DNA from: Synergistaceae bacterium
Lineage (GTDB): Bacteria; Synergistota; Synergistia; Synergistales; Aminobacteriaceae
Direction: 5' to 3'
NCBI GenBank assembly: GCA_017540085.1
Contig: JAFYBQ010000039.1
Location: 1 to 64,000 of the forward strand
Length of the DNA: 64,000 bases
Shown here: positions 43,656-51,761 of the stretch, one piece after another
Layout of the letters: each line of letters starts with the position of its first letter
Position numbering within the stretch: position 1 is the stretch's first letter
Made by a program: the position numbers and the translations under genes
Notes under the pieces: model-generated
The model's input: only the letters and a program-made list of their open reading frames with translations
Databases searched by the model: none
What the model was told of the DNA's origin: nothing

Positions 43656-44219
43656 TTATTCTTCTCCTTTCGTTTTTGCTGACTGTTTTGCGCTGCTGCC
43701 TGTTACCGGTGTCAATAAGAGCCGCATATATCTTCCTTCCATGATGGGCTTTGACTCTGACTTTCCTACGTCTTCGCACTCGGCTAATACGCGGTTCAAA
43801 ACTTCCTCGCCCCTGTCAAGAAATGACATCTCTCGCCCCCTGAAGAACACCGATACTTTTACCCTGTGTCCTTTCTCAAGAAACTGCCTGACGGCCTTTG
43901 TCTTGAAGTCAAAATCATGATCATCAATTTTCGGCCTCATCTTTATTTCTTTGAGTTCCTGGACTTTCTGTTTCTTTCGAGCGTCTTTCTCTTTCTTCTG
44001 GAGCTGGTAGCGGTATTTCCCGTAGTCCATAATTCTGCAAACGGGCGGCTGTGCTAGCGGTGCTACCTCCACAAGGTCGAGCGACTGCTCATGCGCCATC
44101 CTTATGGCATCAATAGTGCTTGTGATTCCGACTTTCACCCCGTTTTCGTCAACAAGAAGCACCTGCGATGATGTTATCTCCTCATTAATGCGCGGGGTAT
44201 TCTCTTCGTTGCCGGGCAA
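43656..44219 (-). CDS. infC: Translation initiation factor IF-3
   Basis: A 187-residue IF-3, which binds the 30S subunit and proofreads start codons. The N-terminal domain begins PRINEEITSSQVLLVDENGVKVG, the linker is Lys-rich (QLQKKEKDARKKQK), and the C-terminal domain has KEIKMRPKIDDHDFDFKTKAVRQFLEKGHRVKVS. The start is TTG at 44219 behind an unusually long purine-rich site (AAAGGAGGAGGAA). Non-ATG starts are common in infC and allow IF-3 to limit its own translation. It leads the infC-rpmI-rplT-pheST operon. Confidence 0.96.
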   Translation of the reverse strand: MPGNEENTPRINEEITSSQVLLVDENGVKVGITSTIDAIRMAHEQSLDLVEVAPLAQPPVCRIMDYGKYRYQLQKKEKDARKKQKVQELKEIKMRPKIDDHDFDFKTKAVRQFLEKGHRVKVSVFFRGREMSFLDRGEEVLNRVLAECEDVGKSESKPIMEGRYMRLLLTPVTGSSAKQSAKTKGEE

Positions 44220-44267
44220 AAATTCCTCCTCCTTTCAAAATCTGCCGCAGCTGTAGTTGATTTGCAT

Positions 44268-44311
44268 AATAAAAATCAGGGCGGCTCATAAATTTCAAGC
44301 CTGACCCCTGA
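44268..44311 (-). terminator. Attenuator-type terminator in the infC leader
   Basis: On the minus strand TCAGGG and CCCTGA enclose an inner GGCT/AGCC helix and are followed by TTTTTATT. It lies about 50 bases before the infC start and downstream of the promoter at 44391-44419, so it must be bypassed for operon expression. Placement matches the leader regulation known for this operon in Bacillus. Confidence 0.75.
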
Positions 44312-44390
44312 CAGTTATATGCGTATAGATTCAGAGTGTCGGCTTCTTAGTTCCCCGCCAGCATGAAGGCCGGACAGGAGAGCCTGCGAG

Positions 44391-44419
44391 AATATATCAC
44401 ATATTCCGCCACAGCGCAA
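44391..44419 (-). promoter_or_regulatory. Promoter of the infC operon
   Basis: On the minus strand TTGCGC (44419-44414), a 17-base spacer and TATATT (44396-44391) precede a leader of about 165 nucleotides before the infC start codon. Confidence 0.6.
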
Positions 44420-44550
44420 AAAAAAAAATGAAGAGGAGATTTTACTCTCCCCCTATAGTTTTTACACTTGCCGTAAAATTCCGGGACTGCTGTATGCGCT
44501 CTGCCTTCCCGGAAATGAACGCCCCCGCGAGTCAGCCCCGGCAATGTCAT
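44420..44550 (-). ncRNA. Possible small RNA: hairpin plus strong terminator without a gene
   Basis: On the minus strand a perfect 8 bp inverted repeat, TTCCGGGA (44514-44507) and TCCCGGAA (44486-44479), is followed by a second stem, GGGGAGA with TCTCCTC, and a run of eleven T (44428-44418). No convincing protein gene lies in front of this terminator; a 67-codon open frame runs straight through it and lacks a ribosome site. A short transcript ending here is therefore possible. Its promoter is not evident, and the identity is unknown. Confidence 0.3.
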
Positions 44551-44649
44551 CGCTGAAGTCCATAGGGTATTATTTTTGTGAAATTCCTGCGTGTTATGGT
44601 AAACTTAACCGCACAAACAGCTTACAGACAGAAAGAGGAATTTTTTGTC

Positions 44650-47600
44650 ATGGATATTGCCCGCGCTAGTATAAAGCGTACTGTCGTTGTACTTTTCATT
44701 TGCCTTCTAATCTCTCTTGGCGGTGTATCTGCCTATTTCAGCATCGGTAAACTTGAAGATCCCGCCTTCACTATCAAAACCGCAGTTGTAACAATCTTAT
44801 ACCCCGGCTCAACTGTCTACGAGGCAGAACAGGAAGCCGCAAGCAGAATGGAAGACGCAATCCAGGCAATGGGAGAGATAAAGAGAATCCGCACACGCTC
44901 TTCTCCCGGCTCCGCAACAATTTATGTTGACATCAAAGACCAGTATACTACCGCAGATCTTCCGCAGGTCTGGAATATTCTCCGGCAGAAAGTTAATGAT
45001 GCTCTCGTCAATCTCCCGTCAGGCTGTACAGTCGTAATCAACAATGATTTCGGGGACGTTTTCGGACAGTATTACGCGCTCACGGGAGACGGCTACACTA
45101 TGAGGGAGCTTTACGATTACGCGGACTTTCTCAAGAAGGAGCTTGTGTTAGTCCCGGAAGTCGCAAAAGTCAGCATAGTAGGCGAGCAGACAGAAGCCGT
45201 TTACGTTGAGTTCTCATCAGCCCGCCTGCGTTCGCTGGGAATATCATCATCAACAATATTTGACATACTAAATCAGCAAAATTCACTCTCGTCTATGGGA
45301 AAAACTTTCTACGGGGAACAGTACGTAACAATAAACCCGACAGGAGGAGTCCTTAGCGTTGAGGATTTCGGCGAGACTGTTATCGGCGGGGGAGAAGGTC
45401 ATCTTATAAGGCTGAAGGAAGTTGCAGAGATTCGCAGGGACTACGCTGACCCGCAGACAATGATGATGTATTTCAACGGCCAGCCCGCTTTAGGGATCGG
45501 AATATCAACGGTTACGGGCGGGAATGTCGTTACTATGGGCGAGGCTGTAGAGAAAAGACTAGAAGAGCTTGAAGAAGACTGTCCCATAGGCATGGAGCTG
45601 AAACCGATTTATATGCAGTCAGACGGGGTTGTGAAGTCCGTCAACGATTTCGTGATTAACCTGATTGAGTCGCTTGTTATAGTTGTCGGAGTCCTGCTCG
45701 TGTTTATGGGAGTGAGATCGGGACTCATAATTGGTATTGTATTGCTTCTTACGGTTGCGGCGACTCTTGTTGTGATGAATCAGCAGGGGATTTTCCTTCA
45801 GCAGGTTTCACTTGCGGCCATGATTATCGCGCTAGGCTCATTAGTCGACAATGCTATAGTTGTTACTGAGGGAATGCTTGTAGGAGTCCAAAACGGGCAA
45901 TCCGCAGAAGATGCCGCCTCAAGCACTGTATCGGGGTCAATGTGGGCGATGTTCGGCGGGACTGTTATCGCTGTCCTTGCGTTTGCGCCAATCGGATTAT
46001 CACCTGACAGCACGGGCGAATTTTGCCGGAGTCTTCTTCAGGTTGTCGGAATATCGATGATGTTGAGCTGGCTTTTTGCGATTACAGCGACTCCTGTCAT
46101 CGGAAATCTTATGCTCAAGCCCGCAAAACAGTCAGGAGGAGACCCCTACGGCAGCTTTTTGTTCAGGGCTTACCGGGCATTTCTTGAGGGCTGCCTTCAC
46201 ATGAGACTCCTAACGATAGCCGTTGTTGTGATCATGTTCGCTTTCTCTGCTGTTGTTCTGATTACGTCTGTCGAAAAAGTTTTCTTCCCCTCGTCAACAG
46301 CGATGTATTTCGTTGCGGACTTGTGGCAGCGCGAGGGGACATCAATCAACGTTCAGCGAGACATGACGGAACAGCTTGCCGAACGCCTGAGAAAACGCCC
46401 CGACATAAAGAACGTTACGAGCACAATCGGAGCCGGAAATCTGCGCTTCATGCTGACATATTCCCCGCCTGACGGTGATAACGCATTCTCAGAGCTTCTC
46501 GTAGAAGTAAACCCCGGCGGAGACCCGAAAGCAATCCTTCAGGAAACACAGCGGATTATTGATGACGAAATGCCCGGCGTTATTGGTGTGTGTAAACTTT
46601 TCTCAAAGGGTGCGAGCATGGCTCCTGTAATTGAGGCAAGATTTTACGGCGATGACCCTCTTGTGTTACGCGGCCTAGCAGACAAGGCACGCAAAATCAT
46701 GGAGGAAGACCCTATACATAACTGCGTCCGGCTTGACTGGAACGACCGCGTTACAGTATTCCGCCCTCAGATTCGCAAGGACAGAATGCAGAGCCTAGGA
46801 CTTACCCGCCCGATGATAAACAATGCCATTCTCACAGGCACATCAGGATTAACTGTCGGGGCGTTCAGGGACAAGAACAAATCACTGCCTATTCTGTTCA
46901 GCCTCATTCCTGAAGAGCGCAACAGGATAGACAACTTGCAGTCATTGCCGGTGTGGTCGCCGTCCGCAAACAGGGCTGTAACATTAGGCTCGGTGATTTC
47001 TGACGTTGAAGTGTCATATGAAGACGAAGTAATCATGCGGAGAAACAGAAGGCGGGTTCTCAGTGTCGTAAGCGATGTAACTATCGGCAGCAACGTTTCA
47101 GAGATGCAGGAGAGAATACGCGCCAAAATTGAGGCCATACCGCTACCGTTCGGCTACAGGTTTGAATGGGGCGGCGAGGACGAAAGCCAGAAGGACGCAA
47201 TGGACGGAATGTCAGTATTATTCCTGCCGTGCCTGATTCTGATGTTTACGATAATGGTTTTCCTGTTCAACGGATTTCGCCAGCCGTTTATCATTTTCGG
47301 CTCGATACCGTTAATCGTCATCGGAGTTGTTCTTGGACTCGTTCTCGCACATAAGCCGCTTGATTTCCTCTCAATCGTGGGAATACTGAGCCTTGTGGGA
47401 ATGCTGGCGAAAAACTCAATCGTCCTTCTTGACCAAGTAGCCAGCGATTTCGCTTCAGGCAAAGACCGCTATCTCGCAATCGTTGAAACAGGCGTAAGCA
47501 GGCTGAGACCCGTAGCAATGTCAGCGGTTACTACAGTGCTTGGTATGATTCCGCTGATATGGGATAGCATGTTCGGCCCTATGGCTGTTACGATTATGGG

Positions 47601-47715
47601 CGGGCTTACAGTCAGCACGATTCTTACGATGGTATTCATACCTGTAATGACAGCGGTAGCCTATAACGTTCCCAATCCTGAAGACAACAGCGGAGACGAA
47701 TACGAAGAGGAATAA
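44650..47715 (+). CDS. RND-family efflux pump permease
   Basis: A 1,021-residue inner-membrane pump of the HAE-type RND (AcrB/MexB-like) family, with twelve membrane helices and two large periplasmic loops. The first helix follows the start (IKRTVVVLFICLLISLGGVSAYFSI), and the first periplasmic porter domain begins PAFTIKTAVVTILYPGSTVYEAEQE. The helix 4 proton-relay region reads ALGSLVDNAIVVTEGM, and the second half has LVGMLAKNSIVLLDQV. It is probably a proton-driven exporter. ATG 44650 has an AGAGGAA site. The adaptor gene follows 28 bp later; no outer-membrane channel gene is adjacent. Confidence 0.93.
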   Translation: MDIARASIKRTVVVLFICLLISLGGVSAYFSIGKLEDPAFTIKTAVVTILYPGSTVYEAEQEAASRMEDAIQAMGEIKRIRTRSSPGSATIYVDIKDQYTTADLPQVWNILRQKVNDALVNLPSGCTVVINNDFGDVFGQYYALTGDGYTMRELYDYADFLKKELVLVPEVAKVSIVGEQTEAVYVEFSSARLRSLGISSSTIFDILNQQNSLSSMGKTFYGEQYVTINPTGGVLSVEDFGETVIGGGEGHLIRLKEVAEIRRDYADPQTMMMYFNGQPALGIGISTVTGGNVVTMGEAVEKRLEELEEDCPIGMELKPIYMQSDGVVKSVNDFVINLIESLVIVVGVLLVFMGVRSGLIIGIVLLLTVAATLVVMNQQGIFLQQVSLAAMIIALGSLVDNAIVVTEGMLVGVQNGQSAEDAASSTVSGSMWAMFGGTVIAVLAFAPIGLSPDSTGEFCRSLLQVVGISMMLSWLFAITATPVIGNLMLKPAKQSGGDPYGSFLFRAYRAFLEGCLHMRLLTIAVVVIMFAFSAVVLITSVEKVFFPSSTAMYFVADLWQREGTSINVQRDMTEQLAERLRKRPDIKNVTSTIGAGNLRFMLTYSPPDGDNAFSELLVEVNPGGDPKAILQETQRIIDDEMPGVIGVCKLFSKGASMAPVIEARFYGDDPLVLRGLADKARKIMEEDPIHNCVRLDWNDRVTVFRPQIRKDRMQSLGLTRPMINNAILTGTSGLTVGAFRDKNKSLPILFSLIPEERNRIDNLQSLPVWSPSANRAVTLGSVISDVEVSYEDEVIMRRNRRRVLSVVSDVTIGSNVSEMQERIRAKIEAIPLPFGYRFEWGGEDESQKDAMDGMSVLFLPCLILMFTIMVFLFNGFRQPFIIFGSIPLIVIGVVLGLVLAHKPLDFLSIVGILSLVGMLAKNSIVLLDQVASDFASGKDRYLAIVETGVSRLRPVAMSAVTTVLGMIPLIWDSMFGPMAVTIMGGLTVSTILTMVFIPVMTAVAYNVPNPEDNSGDEYEEE

Positions 47716-47743
47716 AAATTTTTTGCAGGAAAGGTGATAAAAC

Positions 47744-48856
47744 ATGAAGAGACTCATTGAGATAATAATTCTTGTAGGGCTTGTATTCGGGGCATATAAA
47801 GGTCTTGAGTTAATGCGCGGACAAGAAGAGGAAATCCAGCTGAAAGAAGTAATCCGTCCAGTGAAAACAGTTACCCTCAGGAGCAACGGCAAGGGCGGCT
47901 TGTGGCAGTACTACGGAACGTTGCAGGGAGGAAGGCGCGTTGATTTGTCCTTCAGGGTGCCGGGGCCTATCAGAAGCATAAGGGTAGACAAGGGAGCCTC
48001 AGTGAAGAAAGGCCAGCTTCTTGCGACGTTAGACCCCCGCGACTATCAGACACAGTTAAAGCAGGCTCAGAGCAATCAGGCGCAGGCTCAGGCTCAGTAC
48101 GAAAACGCACAGGCAAACTTCAAGCGATATGAGAATCTCTACAAGCAGAAAGTCATAGCACGCTCGCAATATGACACATACAAGACTCAATTGAATGTCG
48201 CTGAGTCATCGCTGAATGTCGCGAAAGCCGCAACTACCGCCGTGCGCGACTCGCTGAAGGATACGGAACTCCGTGCGCCGTTTGACGGTGTAATTGTTGA
48301 CAGGATGGTAGAAAGTTTCCAGGACGTGAACGCAAAACAGACGATTTTCATTTTGCAGGACATATCCATGTTGGAGATAGTCTTCAACGTCCCGGACACC
48401 GATGTGATATGGGCAACAAAAGCGACATCATCAGCCCCCGATTCAATCCGTGCGAAATTTGACGCAATCCCTGAGAGGACTTTTCCCCTGACGCTCAAAG
48501 AATTTGTGTTGCAGGCTGACAGAAGCACAAACACTTTCCCCGTAACCGCCGTAATGCCTCAGCAGAGAGATGTAGCCTTATTGCCCGGGATGACCGCTGT
48601 TGTAGAGGTTGAAGTTTTAGACTCTGAGGGCGGCGAAAGAGTGTACACAGTTCCGCAGACGGCTGTTGTTACCAGCGGCGACAATGCATATGTATGGCAG
48701 TGTGAGGACAACGCGGTGAAACGTGTCAGCGTGAAGCAGAACAGCCCGCATAACAACGGCTTCATTGACATCACAAGCGAACAGCTCAGAGACGGGAATA
48801 AAATCGTTGTGGCCGGCGCACATCTTTTGCATGAAGGGCAGAAAGTGAGAATGTAA
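47744..48856 (+). CDS. RND efflux periplasmic adaptor (membrane fusion protein)
   Basis: A 370-residue HlyD/AcrA-type adaptor with an N-terminal membrane helix (residues 4-22) and no lipobox. The biotinyl-lipoyl halves are SFRVPGPIRSIRVDKGASVKKGQLLATLDPRDYQ and LRAPFDGVIVDRM. Between them lies a Gln/Ala-rich alpha-hairpin (about 105-175) that would meet the outer-membrane channel. The beta-barrel and membrane-proximal domains follow, ending VAGAHLLHEGQKVRM. It is encoded after the permease, the reverse of the more common order, and is closed by a strong terminator. Confidence 0.92.
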   Translation: MKRLIEIIILVGLVFGAYKGLELMRGQEEEIQLKEVIRPVKTVTLRSNGKGGLWQYYGTLQGGRRVDLSFRVPGPIRSIRVDKGASVKKGQLLATLDPRDYQTQLKQAQSNQAQAQAQYENAQANFKRYENLYKQKVIARSQYDTYKTQLNVAESSLNVAKAATTAVRDSLKDTELRAPFDGVIVDRMVESFQDVNAKQTIFILQDISMLEIVFNVPDTDVIWATKATSSAPDSIRAKFDAIPERTFPLTLKEFVLQADRSTNTFPVTAVMPQQRDVALLPGMTAVVEVEVLDSEGGERVYTVPQTAVVTSGDNAYVWQCEDNAVKRVSVKQNSPHNNGFIDITSEQLRDGNKIVVAGAHLLHEGQKVRM

Positions 48857-48876
48857 AATCCTGCTGGACGCATATA

Positions 48877-48918
48877 AAAAAATCCCCCTCCTGAAATTTT
48901 GGGAGAGGGATTTTTTTG
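48877..48918 (+). terminator. Intrinsic terminator after the RND operon
   Basis: AAAATCCCCCTCC and GGGAGAGGGATTTT form a long stem around a short loop, followed by a T-run. Confidence 0.9.
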
Positions 48919-48979
48919 CACTGAACACGGCCTGAAATATCGCGCTCAAATTTTATCGGCTCACTGATTTCATTCTGAA

Positions 48980-49198
48980 TCACAAGGGCATCTCAGGCGG
49001 CAAAATTTTTCGTGTCTCATCAGCAAGAAACTGCCCGTCATTTTCGCCGATTGCCCCCGCGTGAAAGACTTTCAGCCCTGCTTTTGCGAGAGATACAGGC
49101 TGCTTCAGACCTTTTCCGCGCCCGTCATACTTGGCTATTATCTGTTCATACGTGTCCCATATAGGAGTCTCCAGTTTACTTGACAGCCCCGATTCCAT
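48980..49198 (-). pseudogene. Orphan 72-codon open frame, possible gene remnant
   Basis: The frame encodes MESGLSSKLETPIWDTYEQ and ends ENDGQFLADETRKILPPEMPL. The composition is protein-like, and the segment KAGLKVFHAGAIGEN looks like part of a folded domain, but I do not recognise it. There is no ribosome site before the ATG, only 72 codons, and a gene-poor stretch upstream. It could be the 3' remnant of a lost gene or a small gene with an unusual start. It lies between the RND terminator and the end of the molybdenum cofactor operon. Confidence 0.25.
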
Positions 49199-49430
49199 TC
49201 AACCATATCAGCGAAAGAGTCAATGTTACTCAAAAGAAGTTATAGCCGGCTCCGCATTTGCCGTAATACCCTGCCGCAGGGAAATATTAACTAAGTATTT
49301 ATATTACGTTCTGTTAAAAAAAATCACGTGGAATAGTAGAGGACGCAAAAATCTCCATCTGCTTTTTCATGCGTAAAAGTTTCGCAGACGGCTAATTTAT
49401 CTCGGCTGTGCTTGTCTTTTCTCCGTAATA
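49199..49430. other. AT-rich intergenic region without a gene
   Basis: This stretch is markedly more AT-rich than its surroundings (for example near 49281-49330). It contains a small CCCTGCCGCAGGG hairpin at about 49270-49282 and the terminator at 49346-49391. I see no supported gene on either strand. Confidence 0.6.
49346..49391 (-). terminator. Probable terminator of the molybdenum island
   Basis: On the minus strand CCGTCTGC and GCAGATGG pair over 8 bp with one G-T, around a 21-base loop, followed by AGATTTTTG. It lies about 40 bp after the mogA stop. Confidence 0.55.
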
Positions 49431-50357
49431 TCAGTTAAAGGAGTATTTCAGGCTGTCTCCGCTCTTTGCTTCCCCGTCCTCAAGAACCCGCGCAAAGATT
49501 CCTTCACGGGGCATTACACAATCCCCGGCAGCTTTGCGAATCGCACAATCGTTATGGCACTCTTTGCCGATCTGCGTAACTTCACATAACGCCGTCCCGA
49601 TTCGGATTTTCGTCCCGACAGGCAAATCATGAAGCGTTATCCCCTGAGTCAAAATGTTCTCCGCGAATGCCCCGGCCGGAAATTTCATCCCCGTAACTTT
49701 TTCGAGCCTCGCTACACTTTCAACCGCAAGAAGACTCACCTGCCTATGCCACTTTCCTGCATGAGCGTCGCCGACAATCCCATAATCTTTTCTGAGCGTG
49801 ATACTTTTCACCGCGTGTTTCTGCTCCCCCTTTCGTTCACTTATGCAGACCGCTAAAATTTTTGGCACTACGACTCCGCAGTCCTGAGTTTTTCCCGCAA
49901 GCATATCAGTTCCGTGATGAATCGCGGCTTTCACGGCATTGAAACATTCACGCGCTGCCTTCTCGCTTCCGGGCAAATTGATGATGAGCGACTCACCCCG
50001 AATCCCAGCAACCGAACGCGACAAACATCCCATAGGCGTAATCTTCATGCTTTCGGCTCTCATCGCCTCCGGGATTCCGCGAGTCTCACGCTCAATCACG
50101 GATAACGTTGCTTCAGGCGTAACATCACGCGGAGAAAATCCCGTCCCGCCTGTCGTAAGTATCAGTGTGATTCTCATCCCGTCAGAACATTTCAGAAGCT
50201 CAGACTTTATCACGTCAAAATCATCGGGAATAATTTTTGTGTAAACTACTTCCCAGTTGTCAGACTCAAGAATCTTCACCAGTGCCGGCCCGCTTGTGTC
50301 GACTCTTTCACCTTTTGACCCTTTATCGCTTATCGTTATTACTGCTGCACGCTTCAT
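49431..50357 (-). CDS. mogA: MogA-MOSC fusion, molybdopterin adenylyltransferase
   Basis: A 308-residue two-domain protein. Residues 1-160 are a MogA-type domain that adenylylates molybdopterin before metal insertion: AAVITISDKGSKGERVDTSGP at the start and TLILTTGGTGFSPRDVTPEAT, the MPT-binding motif. Residues about 165-308 form a MOSC domain, with VGDAHAGKWHRQVSLLA, FAENILTQGI and the conserved Cys in IGKECHNDCAI. MOSC domains handle the sulfurated cofactor or sulfur transfer. Such fusions are known in several anaerobes. It overlaps moaC by 35 bp and is the last gene of the island. Confidence 0.93.
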   Translation of the reverse strand: MKRAAVITISDKGSKGERVDTSGPALVKILESDNWEVVYTKIIPDDFDVIKSELLKCSDGMRITLILTTGGTGFSPRDVTPEATLSVIERETRGIPEAMRAESMKITPMGCLSRSVAGIRGESLIINLPGSEKAARECFNAVKAAIHHGTDMLAGKTQDCGVVVPKILAVCISERKGEQKHAVKSITLRKDYGIVGDAHAGKWHRQVSLLAVESVARLEKVTGMKFPAGAFAENILTQGITLHDLPVGTKIRIGTALCEVTQIGKECHNDCAIRKAAGDCVMPREGIFARVLEDGEAKSGDSLKYSFN

Positions 50358-50817
50358 AATCTCCGTGAACGCCTCCGCTCTTTGTGAGTAATTTTATGTC
50401 CGTTATCGTCATATCCTTTTGCACAGCCTTGCACATGTCGTACACCGTCAACAATGCGACACTTACCGCCGTTAATGCTTCCATCTCGACTCCAGTCCGC
50501 CCTGAGCAGGAAATTTCAGCCGTAACATTCACCGTCAGACTCTCCTCGTCAAGTGTGAACGATATATCCGCGCCGTTAAGGTTTAACGTGTGGCACATCG
50601 GGATTAAGTCGGGAGTCCTTTTCGCGCCCATTATCCCCGCTATCTGCGCCACTGTCAGAACATCGCCCTTCTTCATTCCGCCCGTCTGAATCAGCCTGAA
50701 TGTCTCGGCATTTACGTGAATTTTTCCTGACGCTGTAGCCTTGCGCCGGGTTATGTCCTTGTCGCCTACGTTTACCATTTTCGCGCGCCCGCTGTCGTTG
50801 AAGTGCGTGAAGTCCAT
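50323..50817 (-). CDS. moaC: Cyclic pyranopterin monophosphate synthase MoaC
   Basis: A 164-residue MoaC, which closes the cyclic pyranopterin ring after MoaA. KMVNVGDKDITRRKATASG, LIPMCHTLNLNG and GVEMEALTAVSVALLTVYDMCKA are the family motifs, including the active-site Lys and His/Cys regions. It begins 8 bp after moaA and extends 35 bp into the mogA frame, so expression is likely coupled. Confidence 0.96.
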   Translation of the reverse strand: MDFTHFNDSGRAKMVNVGDKDITRRKATASGKIHVNAETFRLIQTGGMKKGDVLTVAQIAGIMGAKRTPDLIPMCHTLNLNGADISFTLDEESLTVNVTAEISCSGRTGVEMEALTAVSVALLTVYDMCKAVQKDMTITDIKLLTKSGGVHGDYEACSSNNDKR

Positions 50818-50824
50818 GAATTTA

Positions 50825-51760
50825 TCAGCCTCCGATTCTGTTCATTGCCCGTAATGATTCTGTGATGTGATTTTCGCAAAGGTGATGGCGTTTCGGTTTC
50901 GACATTATTGCGCGTGTGATGAGGGATTTGATTTCGTGCTTTGTCTTGTGCCGTATGAAAATCTCTGTGTCAGAATGCAGGCAGGGCTTCAAATACCCGT
51001 CAGCAGTCAGCCGAATCCTGTTGCACGAATCGCAGAACGACTCACTAATCGGACTTATGAATCCTATACGGCCCTTTGCGTTTTTGAGTCTGTAAATTTT
51101 CGCTACCCCGTCTGACTCTAAAGGCTCAATATCCGGGAGCATGTCAAAAATTTTCTGTGAGGAAATGAATCCGTCAGCAAAATTTTCAACCATCGGCATC
51201 AGCTCAATGAAGCGAATATCTATATCACGCTCAAGAGTCATCCCGGCCATGTCGGAAATTTCATCATCATTGAAGCCCCTAATCAGAACCGTGTTAATTT
51301 TCACCCGAAATCCCGCGCTCATTGCCGACTCTATTCCCTGCAGAACGTCAGCGATATTCCCTCCGCGTGTGATGTACGAATATTTTTCCGGCCTCAATGT
51401 GTCGAGGCTGATATTGATTCGTTCAACGCCTGACGATCTGAGACTCTCAGCTAATTTCGGCAGTAATATTCCGTTTGTCGTAATGCAAATCTCGTTAATG
51501 CCGGGGATTTCGTGAGTACGTCTGCAAATTGAGATAATATTTTTCTTCACTAACGGTTCTCCGCCAGTGAAACGAATCTTTCTTATGCCAAGCTCAGACG
51601 CAACTTCAATCACCGTAATAATTTCTTCCTCGCTCATAATGTCGTCATGATTTTTCTTTATGACACCTTCAGCTGGCATACAGTAACGGCACCGCAAATT
51701 ACACAGGTCAGTAACAGACACCCGCATATACGTTATCTCGCGCCCGTAAGAATCCTTCAT
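50825..51760 (-). CDS. moaA: GTP 3',8-cyclase MoaA
   Basis: A 311-residue radical SAM enzyme catalysing the first step of molybdenum cofactor synthesis. The N-terminal cluster motif CNLRCRYC gives Cys20, Cys24 and Cys27. The substrate-side cluster Cys residues lie in CDSCNRIRLTADGYLKPC, and the protein ends in the required Gly-Gly (MNRIGG). The start is ATG 51760, one base past the stop of the preceding gene; a longer open frame lies inside that gene. The ribosome site is weak, so translational coupling is likely. Confidence 0.96.
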   Translation of the reverse strand: MKDSYGREITYMRVSVTDLCNLRCRYCMPAEGVIKKNHDDIMSEEEIITVIEVASELGIRKIRFTGGEPLVKKNIISICRRTHEIPGINEICITTNGILLPKLAESLRSSGVERINISLDTLRPEKYSYITRGGNIADVLQGIESAMSAGFRVKINTVLIRGFNDDEISDMAGMTLERDIDIRFIELMPMVENFADGFISSQKIFDMLPDIEPLESDGVAKIYRLKNAKGRIGFISPISESFCDSCNRIRLTADGYLKPCLHSDTEIFIRHKTKHEIKSLITRAIMSKPKRHHLCENHITESLRAMNRIGG

Positions 51761-51761
51761 G

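Noticed and set aside
44347-44550. 67-codon open frame on the minus strand upstream of infC
   Set aside because: It runs through a strong terminator and the infC promoter, lacks a ribosome site and has no protein-like character.
49131-49376. 81-codon plus-strand open frame in the AT-rich gap
   Set aside because: No ribosome site, composition unlike neighbouring genes, and it overlaps the orphan frame and terminator.
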